A DNA stretch of 64,000 bases. Origin: Kaistella sp. SH40-3. Its GTDB lineage: Bacteria > Bacteroidota > Bacteroidia > Flavobacteriales > Weeksellaceae. Where the stretch lies: positions 372,001-436,000 of the forward strand of contig NZ_JAQYUS010000001.1 in the NCBI RefSeq assembly GCF_030686865.1, written 5' to 3'. The notes under the pieces are model-generated. The model had not been told where the DNA came from. It was given only the letters and a program-made list of their open reading frames with translations, and did not search any database. Made by a program: the position numbers and the translations under genes. The number at the start of each line of letters is the position of its first letter. Positions within the stretch are counted from its first letter, which is position 1. Of this stretch, positions 43,246-52,128 are shown piece after piece.

Positions 43246-44622
43246 TTAGGCTTTTTCTAATTCCACTGTAAAATGTCGTAGAATTTCAGATTCCCAAACG
43301 ATATTATATCCTTTTTGAATTTCATCTCTTCGGTCATATACGTTTTTAATGGCGACCGCAATATAATCCATATGATTGTTCGTGTACGTTCTGCGCGGAA
43401 TTGCCAAACGAACCAGTTCCAATTTCGGATATCTGTTGATGCGCATTTCAGGATCGCGGTCTGCTAACAATGTTCCGATTTCAACAGTTCTGATGCCGGC
43501 TTCGATGTAGATCTCGTTTGCCAAAGTTTGTGCAGGATATTCTTCTCTTGGAATGTTTGGTAAAAACTTTAAAGAATCAATGAAAACTGCGTGACCACCA
43601 ATTGGCTTCTGCACAGGAATTCCGAACTCAATTAATTTATTTCCCAGATATTCTACCTGTGAAATACGGCTTTGCAAATATTCAAATTCTGTGGCTTCAT
43701 TCAAGCCAACCGCTAATGCCGCCATATCTCTACCGGCCATTCCGCCATAAGTGATGAATCCTTCAAAAATAATGGTGAAGTTAGAAGCCTTTTTAAAAAT
43801 ATCAGCGTCATTCAAAGCGATAAATCCGCCGATGTTAACGAGACCATCTTTTTTGGAACTCATGGTCATACCAACTCCGTAAGAAAATGCTTCTTTTGCA
43901 ATTTCTTTAATGGTTCTGTTTTCCTGACCTTTCTCTCTCATTTTAATGAAATAGGCATTCTCCGCGAATCTGGCAGAATCAAAATAAATAGGAATTCCAT
44001 ATCGGTCCGAAAGTTCTTTCACCGCTTTCATATTTTCTAATGAAACAGGTTGTCCGCCAGAAGAATTACAAGTAATCGTAATTAAACAGAACGGAATTTT
44101 TTCTTTTGGATACTTTTTATAAACCTCTTCTAATTTTTCTAAATTGATGTTTCCTTTAAATGGATGAGGATCTTCAATATCAAAGGCTTCATCAATCGTA
44201 CAATCTATTGCGTGGGCTTTTCTTATTTCGATATGCCCTTTTGTAGTGTCAAAATGTGTGTTTCCAGGAATGACATCACCATCTTTTACCAAAACGGAAA
44301 ACAAAACATTTTCAGCGGCTCTTCCCTGGTGAGTCGGTAATAAGTATTTGTAACCTGTGATCTTTTGAACCGTTTCGTGTAATTTTTCGAAACTTTTAGA
44401 ACCTGCGTAACTTTCGTCACCAGTCATCATCGCGCCCCATTGCTGGTCGCTCATCGCACCAGTTCCCGAATCGGTTAACAAGTCGATATAAACTTGAGAT
44501 GACTTTAAATTAAACAAATTGTATTTTGAATTTTTGAGCCATTCTTCTCTTTCTTCTTTTGTGGATTGACGAATTTCTTCCACCATTTTAATTCTAAATG
44601 GTTCTGCGTATGGTAATTTCAT
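43246..44622 (-). CDS. tnaA: tryptophanase (beta-eliminating lyase)
   Basis: 458 residues, PLP-dependent enzyme of the tryptophanase/tyrosine phenol-lyase family, breaking tryptophan to indole, pyruvate and ammonia. PLP Lys lies in MTMSSKKDG, with LLTDSGTGAMSDQQW and PTHQGRAAENVLF at the N-terminal half. The substrate-site segment reads VEIGTLLADRD, as in TnaA; tyrosine phenol-lyase has an Arg (MERG) there. Some other segments look TPL-like (SDQQWGAMMTGDESYAG), so specificity leans to tryptophan without being certain. No tnaC-like leader ORF or TnaB permease is evident. Confidence 0.88.
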   Translation of the reverse strand: MKLPYAEPFRIKMVEEIRQSTKEEREEWLKNSKYNLFNLKSSQVYIDLLTDSGTGAMSDQQWGAMMTGDESYAGSKSFEKLHETVQKITGYKYLLPTHQGRAAENVLFSVLVKDGDVIPGNTHFDTTKGHIEIRKAHAIDCTIDEAFDIEDPHPFKGNINLEKLEEVYKKYPKEKIPFCLITITCNSSGGQPVSLENMKAVKELSDRYGIPIYFDSARFAENAYFIKMREKGQENRTIKEIAKEAFSYGVGMTMSSKKDGLVNIGGFIALNDADIFKKASNFTIIFEGFITYGGMAGRDMAALAVGLNEATEFEYLQSRISQVEYLGNKLIEFGIPVQKPIGGHAVFIDSLKFLPNIPREEYPAQTLANEIYIEAGIRTVEIGTLLADRDPEMRINRYPKLELVRLAIPRRTYTNNHMDYIAVAIKNVYDRRDEIQKGYNIVWESEILRHFTVELEKA

Positions 44623-44712
44623 ATAAGGATGAGTGATAAATAATTGGTAATAAGTAAAAAAACTGTGAGCAATAAGTATAAAAATTACTTACTGCTCATT
44701 ACTGATTACAAA

Positions 44713-45333
44713 TCATTCCGGCGCTTTGAAAACATTGTCATCTGAATGAAATCCTGCAACACCTCCACTTACGGCAAACTTCATTGCCTGTGCGGCGGTA
44801 ACATTTTCTAAAATGGTAATATTCGTTGCCAAAACAAAAACCACCCAACCCGAAACCGCATACGAATGTGGCAGATAAACCGAAACGTGTTCCGGAAAAC
44901 CAACGGAGGAAAGGTCACTTTGGGTTAAAAATCCGATGCGCCAAATAGCGGGATTTTCTGTAGTTTTAATGAGAACCGGTTGGTTGAATTTCTTTTTGTC
45001 ACCAACGAAAGAAGTCATTACATCTTTTAAAGAAGTGTAGATGAATTTAATTCCCGGCGTGTGTTCAAGTAGATAATCGAAACTGTCAACAACTACTCGA
45101 CCAATAATAAATTTACTTCCTAAAAAACCAATTAACGTGGTGGAACCGATTACAATTAAAAACGTAATTCCCGGATAAAACTGTTCTGATAATGACGGAA
45201 TAATATTATCGATACTTGAAACGATATACCAGATAATCCAGATCGTTAAAGCAAAAGGTCCGATAATGAGCAAGCCCTGGAAAAAAGATTTTGCCAGAAT
45301 ATTCAGTATTTGTTCAAATCGGGTTTTAGTCAT
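44713..45333 (-). CDS. DUF502 family membrane protein
   Basis: 206 residues with two hydrophobic helices (SFFQGLLIIGPFALTIWIIW, and FLIVIGSTTLIGFLGSKFI) and the conserved periplasmic segments GIKFIYTSLKDVMTSF and VSVYLPHSYAVSGWVVFV of DUF502. Function unknown; the family is present widely in bacteria, plants and spirochaetes. Same strand as miaE upstream, 73 bases apart. Confidence 0.85.
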   Translation of the reverse strand: MTKTRFEQILNILAKSFFQGLLIIGPFALTIWIIWYIVSSIDNIIPSLSEQFYPGITFLIVIGSTTLIGFLGSKFIIGRVVVDSFDYLLEHTPGIKFIYTSLKDVMTSFVGDKKKFNQPVLIKTTENPAIWRIGFLTQSDLSSVGFPEHVSVYLPHSYAVSGWVVFVLATNITILENVTAAQAMKFAVSGGVAGFHSDDNVFKAPE

Positions 45334-45406
45334 TGTTTTAAAGTCGGAAATTTCCCATTTCAGTTTGGTAAAAATAGGAAAATTTCAGACTTAATTTAGA
45401 AAAATT

Positions 45407-45985
45407 TTATCCGTGGATGGTTTCTTTTTTTCCGTAGGATTTTATGATTTCTGCTTCATAATCCAGCCACTCTTCCCAGCGTGCATTCACTTTGTCTACA
45501 TCTCCTAATTGTCTTGCAAACCCAATAAATGTCGTATAATGTCCGGCTTCGGAAATCATAAGGTCTTTATAAAAGGTTTTCAGTTCTTCATCTTTTATAT
45601 TCTCCGTTAAAACTCTAAACCGTTCACAACTTCTGGCTTCAATCATTGCTGCAAAAAGCATTCTGTCAATAATATATTCCTTTCTCGTTCCCTGAACAAT
45701 GAATTTGAACAACTGACCTACATAATCATCTTTTCGTTCCCGACCGAATTCGTACCCGCGTTTTTTTATGATTTCATGAACCATTTGAAAATGCTCTAAT
45801 TCTTCTTGGGCGATTTTCAAAAGTTCGGTTACGATTTCAGGATATTCCGGGCACATGGTAATGATCGTAATTGCATTCGTAGTTGCTTTCTGCTCACACC
45901 AGGCATGATCGGTTAGAATTTCTTCTAAATTTCCTTCTGCAATATTTGCCCAGCGGGGATCGGTCAAAAGTCTTAATTTAAACAT
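45407..45985 (-). CDS. miaE: tRNA-(ms2io6A)-hydroxylase
   Basis: 192 residues, ferritin-like di-iron monooxygenase that hydroxylates the isopentenyl group of ms2i6A37. Ligand-type motifs are visible: EELEHFQMVHEI, EARSCERFRVL, and SEAGHYTTF. MiaB, which produces the substrate, is encoded at 12644. Oxygen is a co-substrate, so the modification reports on aerobic growth. Typical length for the family. Confidence 0.88.
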   Translation of the reverse strand: MFKLRLLTDPRWANIAEGNLEEILTDHAWCEQKATTNAITIITMCPEYPEIVTELLKIAQEELEHFQMVHEIIKKRGYEFGRERKDDYVGQLFKFIVQGTRKEYIIDRMLFAAMIEARSCERFRVLTENIKDEELKTFYKDLMISEAGHYTTFIGFARQLGDVDKVNARWEEWLDYEAEIIKSYGKKETIHG

Positions 45986-46145
45986 CGTCTTAATTTTGGC
46001 GTAAATTTAATGAAATAAAAAGCATCGGTTTATTGCTGAAGTATTTGTTAAAATCTCAATTAATTTGATTTGTGAATTAATTAAAGCCTTAGATATGGCA
46101 TAAATGTTGAATAATCAATAAATAACATTAAAAAAATAAACTATT

Positions 46146-46391
46146 ATGAACACTTTACCTTTAAAAAACGGACTGGAAAAATTTGGAATTTTTATGTTGA
46201 CTTTTTTCTTCAGCACATGGGCCTTAGCACAAGAGGCAACAAAAACACCAGATTTAAATGTTGATGTTACAACAACAAAAACGACCACTACTGAACAATG
46301 GTTTACCAATCCACTTTATTGGGTAATTGGTGCATTATTCGTAATCATCCTTATTGCAATTATTGCAAGAGGGGGCGGCAAAAGAGATTAA
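46146..46391 (+). CDS. small secreted or membrane protein, unknown
   Basis: 81 residues: signal peptide-like N-terminus (FGIFMLTFFFSTWALAQ), a Thr-rich linker (TTTKTTTTEQW), and a C-terminal transmembrane helix (YWVIGALFVIILIAIIA) ending RGGGKRD. Resembles small membrane anchors that accompany respiratory or stress genes in Bacteroidota, but I cannot assign a family. Its terminator at 46414-46447 follows directly. Confidence 0.65.
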   Translation: MNTLPLKNGLEKFGIFMLTFFFSTWALAQEATKTPDLNVDVTTTKTTTTEQWFTNPLYWVIGALFVIILIAIIARGGGKRD

Positions 46392-46413
46392 TTATCTTTT
46401 TTATAAATTTATT

Positions 46414-46447
46414 AACTGCTTCAGTTTATACTGAAGCAGTTTTTTTA
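46414..46447. terminator. terminator, overlapping acyltransferase 3' end
   Basis: AACTGCTTCAGT (46414-46425) pairs perfectly with ACTGAAGCAGTT (46430-46441) around TTAT and is followed by seven T. It ends the 81-residue gene; the stop codon and last codons of the convergent acyltransferase gene (stop at 46426-46428) lie inside the loop and arm. Confidence 0.85.
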
Positions 46448-47517
46448 CGTAGAAACTCCAGGATTCTCCAACCAAAAGCATCGACTTTTTTCAAACCTTC
46501 GGCGATGGTCACTGCCAATAGAATATTAATAGCGAAAATCAATATCAGTAGAATTCCCCAGGGTAAAGAATCCTTTAACAGGACAACAATAAAATACACC
46601 AAAGAAGAACTCATTCCCTGTGCGAAATAATAGAAGATTGCATTCTTACCAATGTAGGTTATGAAATTGTTTTTGCTGATTTTCAAACGGTTGTACAGAA
46701 CGAAAAGCGTTAACAATGAAAAACTCGACCAGAAGATGTACAGGAACTTCGGTGGGAATTTGGCTTTGTTCATTTTTAAAAACAATTCTTTTCCGAAATT
46801 CCAAAATAAGAAAACGAGAATTAAGAGTAGAATTCCATAAAGGAAAGGAATCCATTTTGTAGGGATTTTTTTACCTTTTAATTGATGGGCAATTAAAAAG
46901 ATTCCTAAGTATAGAGCCACATAACCAACTTGTCCAGAAGGATAGTATTGGGGGAAAACATTAAATATAAAAGTTAACCCTAAACAAAGTGCGATAAACC
47001 AGTTGATGTGTTTTGGAAAGAATCTCAAAATTAAAACGCCAAAGACGGTTAATATAAAATAGACTTTCAAATACCAAAAACTTCCCATCACGACAGGGAA
47101 AGTATCCGCATTTGTGTATTGATGAAGATACCAGTTTCCAAGGTTTTGCAATTGAGGAACATCAGAAATATTTTGAGGAACATATTTAGAGCCGAAAGTG
47201 GAATAGAAATTTCTCATCCAATCGAGACCAAAAACATTTAAGCCAAAAACTTTAAATAAATAATCGAGGAAGAAAAGAAAGGTCACAAAAATCATAAAAG
47301 TAATCTGCAACTTGAGCAATCGATAAAGCGTCTTTTCTATATTCCCTCCAGAAGTCAAACCACTTAAAGCAAAAAACAAAGGAACATCTATTAATAAGGA
47401 TAAAACCCGAAGTTCGGTTGGAACATAAAATTGCCCCGACCAAAAAACAGTGTGGATAAAGATAATAGCAAGCGTGGCAAAACCTTTTGCAAAGTCAATG
47501 TAGAGATCTCTTTTCAT
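46426..47517 (-). CDS. acyltransferase family 3 membrane protein
   Basis: About 363 residues from ATG 47517; an upstream ATG at 47535 adds six residues. N-terminal RDLYIDFAKGFATLAIIFIHTVFW is the signature of integral membrane O-acyltransferases of the OafA/YrhL/NodX type (conserved Arg and His). About ten transmembrane helices. These transfer acetyl or other acyl groups to surface sugars. No glycan locus is near, so the substrate cannot be named. Confidence 0.85.
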   Translation of the reverse strand: MKRDLYIDFAKGFATLAIIFIHTVFWSGQFYVPTELRVLSLLIDVPLFFALSGLTSGGNIEKTLYRLLKLQITFMIFVTFLFFLDYLFKVFGLNVFGLDWMRNFYSTFGSKYVPQNISDVPQLQNLGNWYLHQYTNADTFPVVMGSFWYLKVYFILTVFGVLILRFFPKHINWFIALCLGLTFIFNVFPQYYPSGQVGYVALYLGIFLIAHQLKGKKIPTKWIPFLYGILLLILVFLFWNFGKELFLKMNKAKFPPKFLYIFWSSFSLLTLFVLYNRLKISKNNFITYIGKNAIFYYFAQGMSSSLVYFIVVLLKDSLPWGILLILIFAINILLAVTIAEGLKKVDAFGWRILEFLRKKTASV

Positions 47518-47679
47518 ATTTTGTTTAAAAATCAAAAGTAATTAAAAATCACATGAGAAGATTAATTTCATTTGAAAAATAAATGGCAATTCTGCTTCAT
47601 TAATGAAATACATAACTGCCTGGTTCAAAAGATTTTCAGATATTTAAAAATGTATTGTGGATAATTGAAAAATATTTAT

Positions 47680-47687
47680 TACTTTTG
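47680..47687 (+). promoter_or_regulatory. TAnnTTTG -7 promoter element for rplU-rpmA
   Basis: TACTTTTG followed by CACC, with a TTG at 47655-47657 about 22 bases upstream as a possible -33 element. The start codon of rplU is 32 bases downstream. Confidence 0.65.
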
Positions 47688-47719
47688 CACCTCGAATTAA
47701 CTAACAAAATTTATAAACA

Positions 47720-48148
47720 ATGTTTGCAATTGTAGAAATAGCAGGGCTTCAATATAAAGTTGAGCAAGACCAAAAATTGTTTGTAAACCGTTTGAAAGGC
47801 GATATCGGAGGAAAAGTTTCTTTTGATAAAGTTCTTTTAACTGTAAACGGTTCTACAACAATCGGCGCCCCGGCTGTAAGCGGTATCACTGTTGATGCTG
47901 AAATCATCAATCACCTGAAAGCCGATAAAGTAATCATCTTCAAAAAGAAAAGAAGAAAAGGATACGAAAAGAAAAACGGTCACAGACAGTCTTTAACTCA
48001 AATTCAAATTACTGGAATCACTGGTTTCGATAGTAAGAAAGAAGAGAAAAAAGCAGCACCGAAAGCAAAGAAAGCAGCAGTAGTTGCGGAAGATGCTCCA
48101 GTTGCTAAAAAAACAACCAAAAAATCGGACAGCGAAACCGCTGAATAA
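47720..48148 (+). CDS. rplU: 50S ribosomal protein bL21
   Basis: 142 residues. The N-terminal 100 residues form the bL21 fold (MFAIVEIAGLQYKVEQDQ at the start, IIFKKKRRKGYEKKNGHRQ at the rRNA-contact end). A tail of about 40 residues rich in Lys, Ala and Val (KKEEKKAAPKAKKAAVVAED) extends beyond the canonical end, as in many Bacteroidota. First gene of the rplU-rpmA operon. Confidence 0.96.
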   Translation: MFAIVEIAGLQYKVEQDQKLFVNRLKGDIGGKVSFDKVLLTVNGSTTIGAPAVSGITVDAEIINHLKADKVIIFKKKRRKGYEKKNGHRQSLTQIQITGITGFDSKKEEKKAAPKAKKAAVVAEDAPVAKKTTKKSDSETAE

Positions 48149-48174
48149 TTTTAACCAAAAAACCTTAAAATAAA

Positions 48175-48432
48175 ATGGCACATAAGAAAGGAGTTGGTAG
48201 TTCCAAAAATGGTAGAGAATCGCATTCTAAGAGATTAGGTGTTAAGATTTTCGGAGGACAAGAGGCTATCGCCGGTAACATCATCGTGAGACAAAGAGGT
48301 ACAACACATCACCCAGGTGAAAACGTAGGGATGGGTAAAGACCACACTTTGCACGCTTTGATCGATGGTAAAGTAGTTTTCAGAAAGAAACAAAACAACA
48401 GATCATTTGTATCTATTGAACCAAACGCATAA
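48175..48432 (+). CDS. rpmA: 50S ribosomal protein bL27
   Basis: 85 residues with the family start [20 protein letters not shown] and [24 protein letters not shown]. The protein reaches towards the peptidyl-transferase centre. No cleavable N-terminal extension of the Firmicutes type is present. Twenty-six bases after rplU and followed by a strong terminator. Confidence 0.97.
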   Translation: MAHKKGVGSSKNGRESHSKRLGVKIFGGQEAIAGNIIVRQRGTTHHPGENVGMGKDHTLHALIDGKVVFRKKQNNRSFVSIEPNA

Positions 48433-48457
48433 TTCAAAAAGCGTTTTGATAAATATA

Positions 48458-48485
48458 AAACCCAATCGAAAGATTGGGTTTTTTT
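48458..48485 (+). terminator. rho-independent terminator after rpmA
   Basis: AAACCCAATC (48458-48467) pairs with GATTGGGTTT (48472-48481) around a GAAA tetraloop, followed by T to 48485. Confidence 0.92.
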
Positions 48486-48626
48486 GTGGTCTGTTTTTAA
48501 AAATTAATTACGATACGGACTAAACTAAAAAAATCTAAATGCTTTTAAACAAATAGGCTTTTATGGAGTAATATTTTATTTCCTAAATTTCTTTAAATCA
48601 GAAACTGAATGGAAAAATGATTTATT

Positions 48627-49697
48627 TTAATTCCTTTCATTTTTATCTTTATTCAGGAAAGCGTCCCAACCTTGAGCATTCAACGGAATTAGTTCGCTAC
48701 TTCCTCTTGCTACTAAATAATTTCCCTGATCCAAATCTACAGCGTGACCGATAATCGTGAAATCCGGGTGATTTTTAATTTTCTCAAAATCTGCAGGTGC
48801 GATGGTAAATAATAATTCATAATCCTCACCGCCACTTAAGGCACACATCACAGGATTTAAGTTCAATTCTTCGGCAGTAGAAATCGTTAAAGAATCCATC
48901 GGGATTTTTTCTTCGTAGATTCTGAAACCAACTTTACTTTGATCCGATAAATGCAAAGTCTCAGAAGACAAACCGTCAGAAACATCAATCATAGAAGTTG
49001 GGTGAATATCCAGTTCTTTCAAAATTTTCTTAATGTCTGTACGTGCTTCCGGCTTCAATTGTCTTTCAAGAATATAATCGTAACCTTCCATTTCGGGTTG
49101 CATATTCGGATTCGCTAAAAACACCGCATGTTCTCTTTCCAGAATTTGTAAACCCATGTAGGCACCACCTAAATCGCCTGTTACCACAAGTAAATCATGG
49201 GGCTTCGCACCATTTCTTTTTACTAAGTTTTCAGAATGCTCTAATCCGATTGCAGTAATTGTAATAACTAAACCAGAAGTAGAACTCGTGGTGTCTCCAC
49301 CTACTAAATCGACTTTGTAATGTTTACAAGCCAAGGCAATTCCGGCATAAATTTCTTCCAGCGCTTCCACCGGAAAACGGCTGGAAATCGCGAGTGATAC
49401 AAGAATCTGAGTTGGAACCGCGTTCATTGCAGCAACATCACTAAGGTTCGTCACTACCGCTTTATAACCCAAATGTCTTAAGGGAACATAACCTAGATTA
49501 AAGTGAACGCCTTCCGCCAGGACATCACTTGTAACCACGACTTTCTGACCTTCCGGATTAATTACCGCACAGTCATCACCGATAGAAACTTCCGTAGAAG
49601 GATTTACAAAACTAAAGTTTTCGGTAAGATGTTTAATCAAACCAAATTCACCATAAGTTGAAATGGGAGTTAACTCAGGATTTTTATCTTCTAACAT
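48627..49697 (-). CDS. thiL: thiamine-phosphate kinase
   Basis: 356 residues, phosphorylates thiamine monophosphate to the active diphosphate. The AIRS-kinase-like motifs are visible: SIGDDCAVI near residue 43, VTSDVLAEGVHF, GDTTSSTSGLV and SMIDVSDGLSSETLHL. N-terminal LTPISTYGEFGLIKHL is typical. Same strand as the thioesterase gene 24 bases upstream. The remaining thiamine genes are not in the window. Confidence 0.92.
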   Translation of the reverse strand: MLEDKNPELTPISTYGEFGLIKHLTENFSFVNPSTEVSIGDDCAVINPEGQKVVVTSDVLAEGVHFNLGYVPLRHLGYKAVVTNLSDVAAMNAVPTQILVSLAISSRFPVEALEEIYAGIALACKHYKVDLVGGDTTSSTSGLVITITAIGLEHSENLVKRNGAKPHDLLVVTGDLGGAYMGLQILEREHAVFLANPNMQPEMEGYDYILERQLKPEARTDIKKILKELDIHPTSMIDVSDGLSSETLHLSDQSKVGFRIYEEKIPMDSLTISTAEELNLNPVMCALSGGEDYELLFTIAPADFEKIKNHPDFTIIGHAVDLDQGNYLVARGSSELIPLNAQGWDAFLNKDKNERN

Positions 49698-49721
49698 ATT
49701 TTTAATTTAAATTTTGGGAAA

Positions 49722-50261
49722 TTACTCCGCAGTTTTTTCGTCTTTATCTTTTTTCCAGGTAAAGGTGCCTTTCTTGTGAAACGCTTCCACATTTTCAGGC
49801 TTAAAAGGCAAATCCTTCAGGTCTTGTCTGGTCAAAACTTTTACATTTTTACCTTTGAACTCATTCATCACTTCCAAAACATCATCAGGCGGTGTTGTTG
49901 ATTTTCTTAACATAGTATCGATCCAAACTCCCGTTGCTTCGGCAGTTGCGCAATGTGTACCATCGGGCAAATAAAACTTATGAACGAATTGGTAAATACT
50001 CGCATCTTCCGACATTCCAGCAATTTCTAAGGAAACGAAAACCGTTTGATCCGCGTAAATTTCCTTAAAAAAAGAATACCGCTCATGTAAAATTACCGGT
50101 CCAATTCCCCAATAACTTAATTCTTTTAAACCCATTTTATGCGTGTTCATAAACGCCATTCTGGTTTGTGCGCAATACATCACGTAAGAAGAATTTGCCA
50201 AGTGTTTGTTGGCATCGATATCGCTCCAGCGAACCTCGAATTTATAATGATAATCAGACAT
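49722..50261 (-). CDS. acyl-CoA thioesterase (4HBT, hotdog fold)
   Basis: 179 residues of the 4-hydroxybenzoyl-CoA thioesterase superfamily: VRWSDIDANKHLANSSYVMYCAQ at the N-terminus carries the conserved Asp of the hotdog active site. C-terminal 40 residues are a charged extension ending DEKTAE. Hydrolyses an acyl-CoA; substrate undetermined. Cotranscribed with thiL by spacing, though they have no shared pathway. Confidence 0.82.
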   Translation of the reverse strand: MSDYHYKFEVRWSDIDANKHLANSSYVMYCAQTRMAFMNTHKMGLKELSYWGIGPVILHERYSFFKEIYADQTVFVSLEIAGMSEDASIYQFVHKFYLPDGTHCATAEATGVWIDTMLRKSTTPPDDVLEVMNEFKGKNVKVLTRQDLKDLPFKPENVEAFHKKGTFTWKKDKDEKTAE

Positions 50262-50288
50262 TTTTAATATTTTTATTTGGACGCCTTA

Positions 50289-50363
50289 TCCGCCTTCCAC
50301 TCCCAATCTTTTTTACCCAGGCTATTGCCTGTGCAAAAAAAAGGATTTCCGTTCAAGTCGGGG
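50289..50363. repeat. palindromic intergenic repeat, copy B
   Basis: Opens with TCCGCCTTCCACTCCC (50289-50304), identical over 16 bases to copy A at 14098-14113, holds a hairpin of T-run and A-run arms (about 50306-50346) around CCCAGGCTATTGCCTG, and ends with GTTCAAGTCGGGG (50351-50363), identical over 12 bases to copy A. The loop sequences of the two copies differ, which suggests the ends are the conserved part of a REP-like element. Confidence 0.7.
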
Positions 50364-50437
50364 CGCAGATTTCGCTTCGATTAAAGCATTATTTATAATT
50401 AACAAAAATAAGCATTAATGATGGTTTAGAAAAATAG

Positions 50438-50445
50438 TATTTTTG
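50438..50445 (+). promoter_or_regulatory. TAnnTTTG -7 promoter element
   Basis: TATTTTTG, nine bases before ATG 50455. It overlaps the TTG (50443) that would start the longest frame, so ATG 50455 is the better start. Confidence 0.55.
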
Positions 50446-50454
50446 CAACTTATT

Positions 50455-51669
50455 ATGGCAAAAAAGAAAATCATCATCATCGGTGGCGGCGCGGCAGGAT
50501 TCTTCTGTGCTGCGAATCTCGACGAAACGAAGTTTGAAGTAATCATTCTGGAGCAAAATTCTGACGTCTTACAAAAAGTAAAAATTTCCGGTGGCGGCAG
50601 ATGCAACGTTTCTCACGCCTGTTTTGATCCGAAAGAATTGGTGCAGTTTTACCCAAGAGGAAATAAAGAATTGTTAAGTGTCTTTCACAAATTTCAACCC
50701 GGCGACACCATGGAATGGTTTGAACAACGAGATGTTTCGTTGAAGATTGAAAACGATAACCGAATTTTTCCGGAAAGCAACTCTTCGCAGACGATCATTA
50801 ACACATTAGAGGAAGAAGTCGTCAAAAAGAATTTTCAAACGCACACCAAATCTGTCGTTTTAGAAATTGCAGAAAAAGGAAATCAATATTTAATTACGAC
50901 AAACACAATTACCTATTGGGCTGATTATATTGTCTATACAACTGGAAGTTCACCCAAGTCTTTGAAAATGATTCAAGGTCTCGGTCATAAAATTGTAGAA
51001 CCCGTTCCTTCTCTTTTTACTTTTAATATTAAAAATGATACTTTAAAAGATTTAATGGGAACAAGTTTTCCTTATGCTGAAGTTTCAATCCCACAATTAA
51101 AAATGGATGAATCCGGACCGATGTTGATTACGCACTGGGGACTTTCCGGGCCTGCGATTTTAAAACTATCGGCATGGAAAGCACGTGAACTTGCAGAACT
51201 AAAATATCAGTTTGAAATCATCGTCAATTTTTTAGGAATCGACATAGAAACGGCTGAAGAAACTTTTAAAAACTTCCGACAGGATCATCCAAAGAAAACT
51301 ATTGGCAGTTCAAAAATATTCGAAATCACGACGCGATTTTGGCACCGGATTCTTTGGCTGTCAAAAGTGGATTTAGATAAAAATATTTCTAATATTTCCG
51401 GACAGGAACTTCAGAAAATTCTGCAACATCTTTGCGAGAACAAAATGAAGGTCAATGGAAAATCAACCTACAAGGACGAATTTGTGACGGCCGGCGGAAT
51501 AGATTTAAAAGAAATTGATTTTAAAACCATGAAATCAAAAATGCTTCCTCAATTTTATATTGCCGGAGAAGTTTTAAATATCGACGCAGTTACCGGTGGA
51601 TTTAATTTCCAGGCATGCTGGAGTGAAGCCTGGTTAATTGCGCAGGATTTAAATTCGAGTCAATTTTAA
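50455..51669 (+). CDS. HI0933-family NAD(P)/FAD-dependent oxidoreductase
   Basis: 404 residues from ATG 50455. Rossmann dinucleotide motif KIIIIGGGAAGFFCAANL near the N-terminus, the family motif KISGGGRCNVSHACF, and a C-terminal GGFNFQACWSEAWLIA segment close to the FAD ring. HI0933/YhiN flavoproteins are widespread; some act on tRNA or undefined substrates. Function unknown. Stands alone with its own promoter. Confidence 0.88.
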   Translation: MAKKKIIIIGGGAAGFFCAANLDETKFEVIILEQNSDVLQKVKISGGGRCNVSHACFDPKELVQFYPRGNKELLSVFHKFQPGDTMEWFEQRDVSLKIENDNRIFPESNSSQTIINTLEEEVVKKNFQTHTKSVVLEIAEKGNQYLITTNTITYWADYIVYTTGSSPKSLKMIQGLGHKIVEPVPSLFTFNIKNDTLKDLMGTSFPYAEVSIPQLKMDESGPMLITHWGLSGPAILKLSAWKARELAELKYQFEIIVNFLGIDIETAEETFKNFRQDHPKKTIGSSKIFEITTRFWHRILWLSKVDLDKNISNISGQELQKILQHLCENKMKVNGKSTYKDEFVTAGGIDLKEIDFKTMKSKMLPQFYIAGEVLNIDAVTGGFNFQACWSEAWLIAQDLNSSQF

Positions 51670-51732
51670 ATTCAGAGAAAATCAGTCCTGTAAACATTAA
51701 TTTTATTAAATTTGGACAAATTAAAAAAAGAA

Positions 51733-52050
51733 ATGAAAAATATATTTGCTTTCGTCTTATTCCTTTTGTTGTTGACCTCGTGTCAAACACGTGTGGTAAG
51801 TCTTCAGAAACCAATGCAAAATAATTCCCTCGAATTGTACCAAAAATACACCATTCAAACCAATGATGCGAAAGTCATCAAACTTGAAGTTTTAAAATTA
51901 GATGACGAAAATATCTACGGAAAACTAAAATCCGGGGAAGACGTCGTTATTAAGAAAAGCGACGTGCGGGAAGCGAAGAAATTAGATTTATTTTCTTCTG
52001 TAGTAGTCGGTCTGGCTGCAATTGCTGCTGTAATTTTTGTACCGATTTAA
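51733..52050 (+). CDS. small lipoprotein, unknown function
   Basis: 105 residues from ATG 51733; a TTG 21 bases upstream lengthens the frame but would put charged residues before a standard signal peptide. Lipobox LLTSC, then CQTRVVSLQKP. The body (YTIQTNDAKVIKLEVLKLDDENIYGKL) is hydrophilic and the last 20 residues are hydrophobic (VVVGLAAIAAVIFVPI), so it may be anchored at both ends. No family recognised. Confidence 0.6.
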   Translation: MKNIFAFVLFLLLLTSCQTRVVSLQKPMQNNSLELYQKYTIQTNDAKVIKLEVLKLDDENIYGKLKSGEDVVIKKSDVREAKKLDLFSSVVVGLAAIAAVIFVPI

Positions 52051-52070
52051 GTTGAAAACTTTTACATATA

Positions 52071-52107
52071 AATAAGCCATCTCGTTTTGAGATGGCTTAT
52101 TTTTTTT
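52071..52107. terminator. strong terminator between convergent genes
   Basis: AATAAGCCATCTC (52071-52083) pairs with GAGATGGCTTATT (52089-52101) around GTTTT, followed by T to 52107. Confidence 0.9.
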
Positions 52108-52128
52108 GAATCATCATTAAAAAATAGT

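Noticed and set aside
43133-44712. tnaC-like leader regulating tryptophanase
   Set aside because: No short Trp-containing ORF with a following boxA/rut-like region or permease gene could be identified upstream of tnaA.
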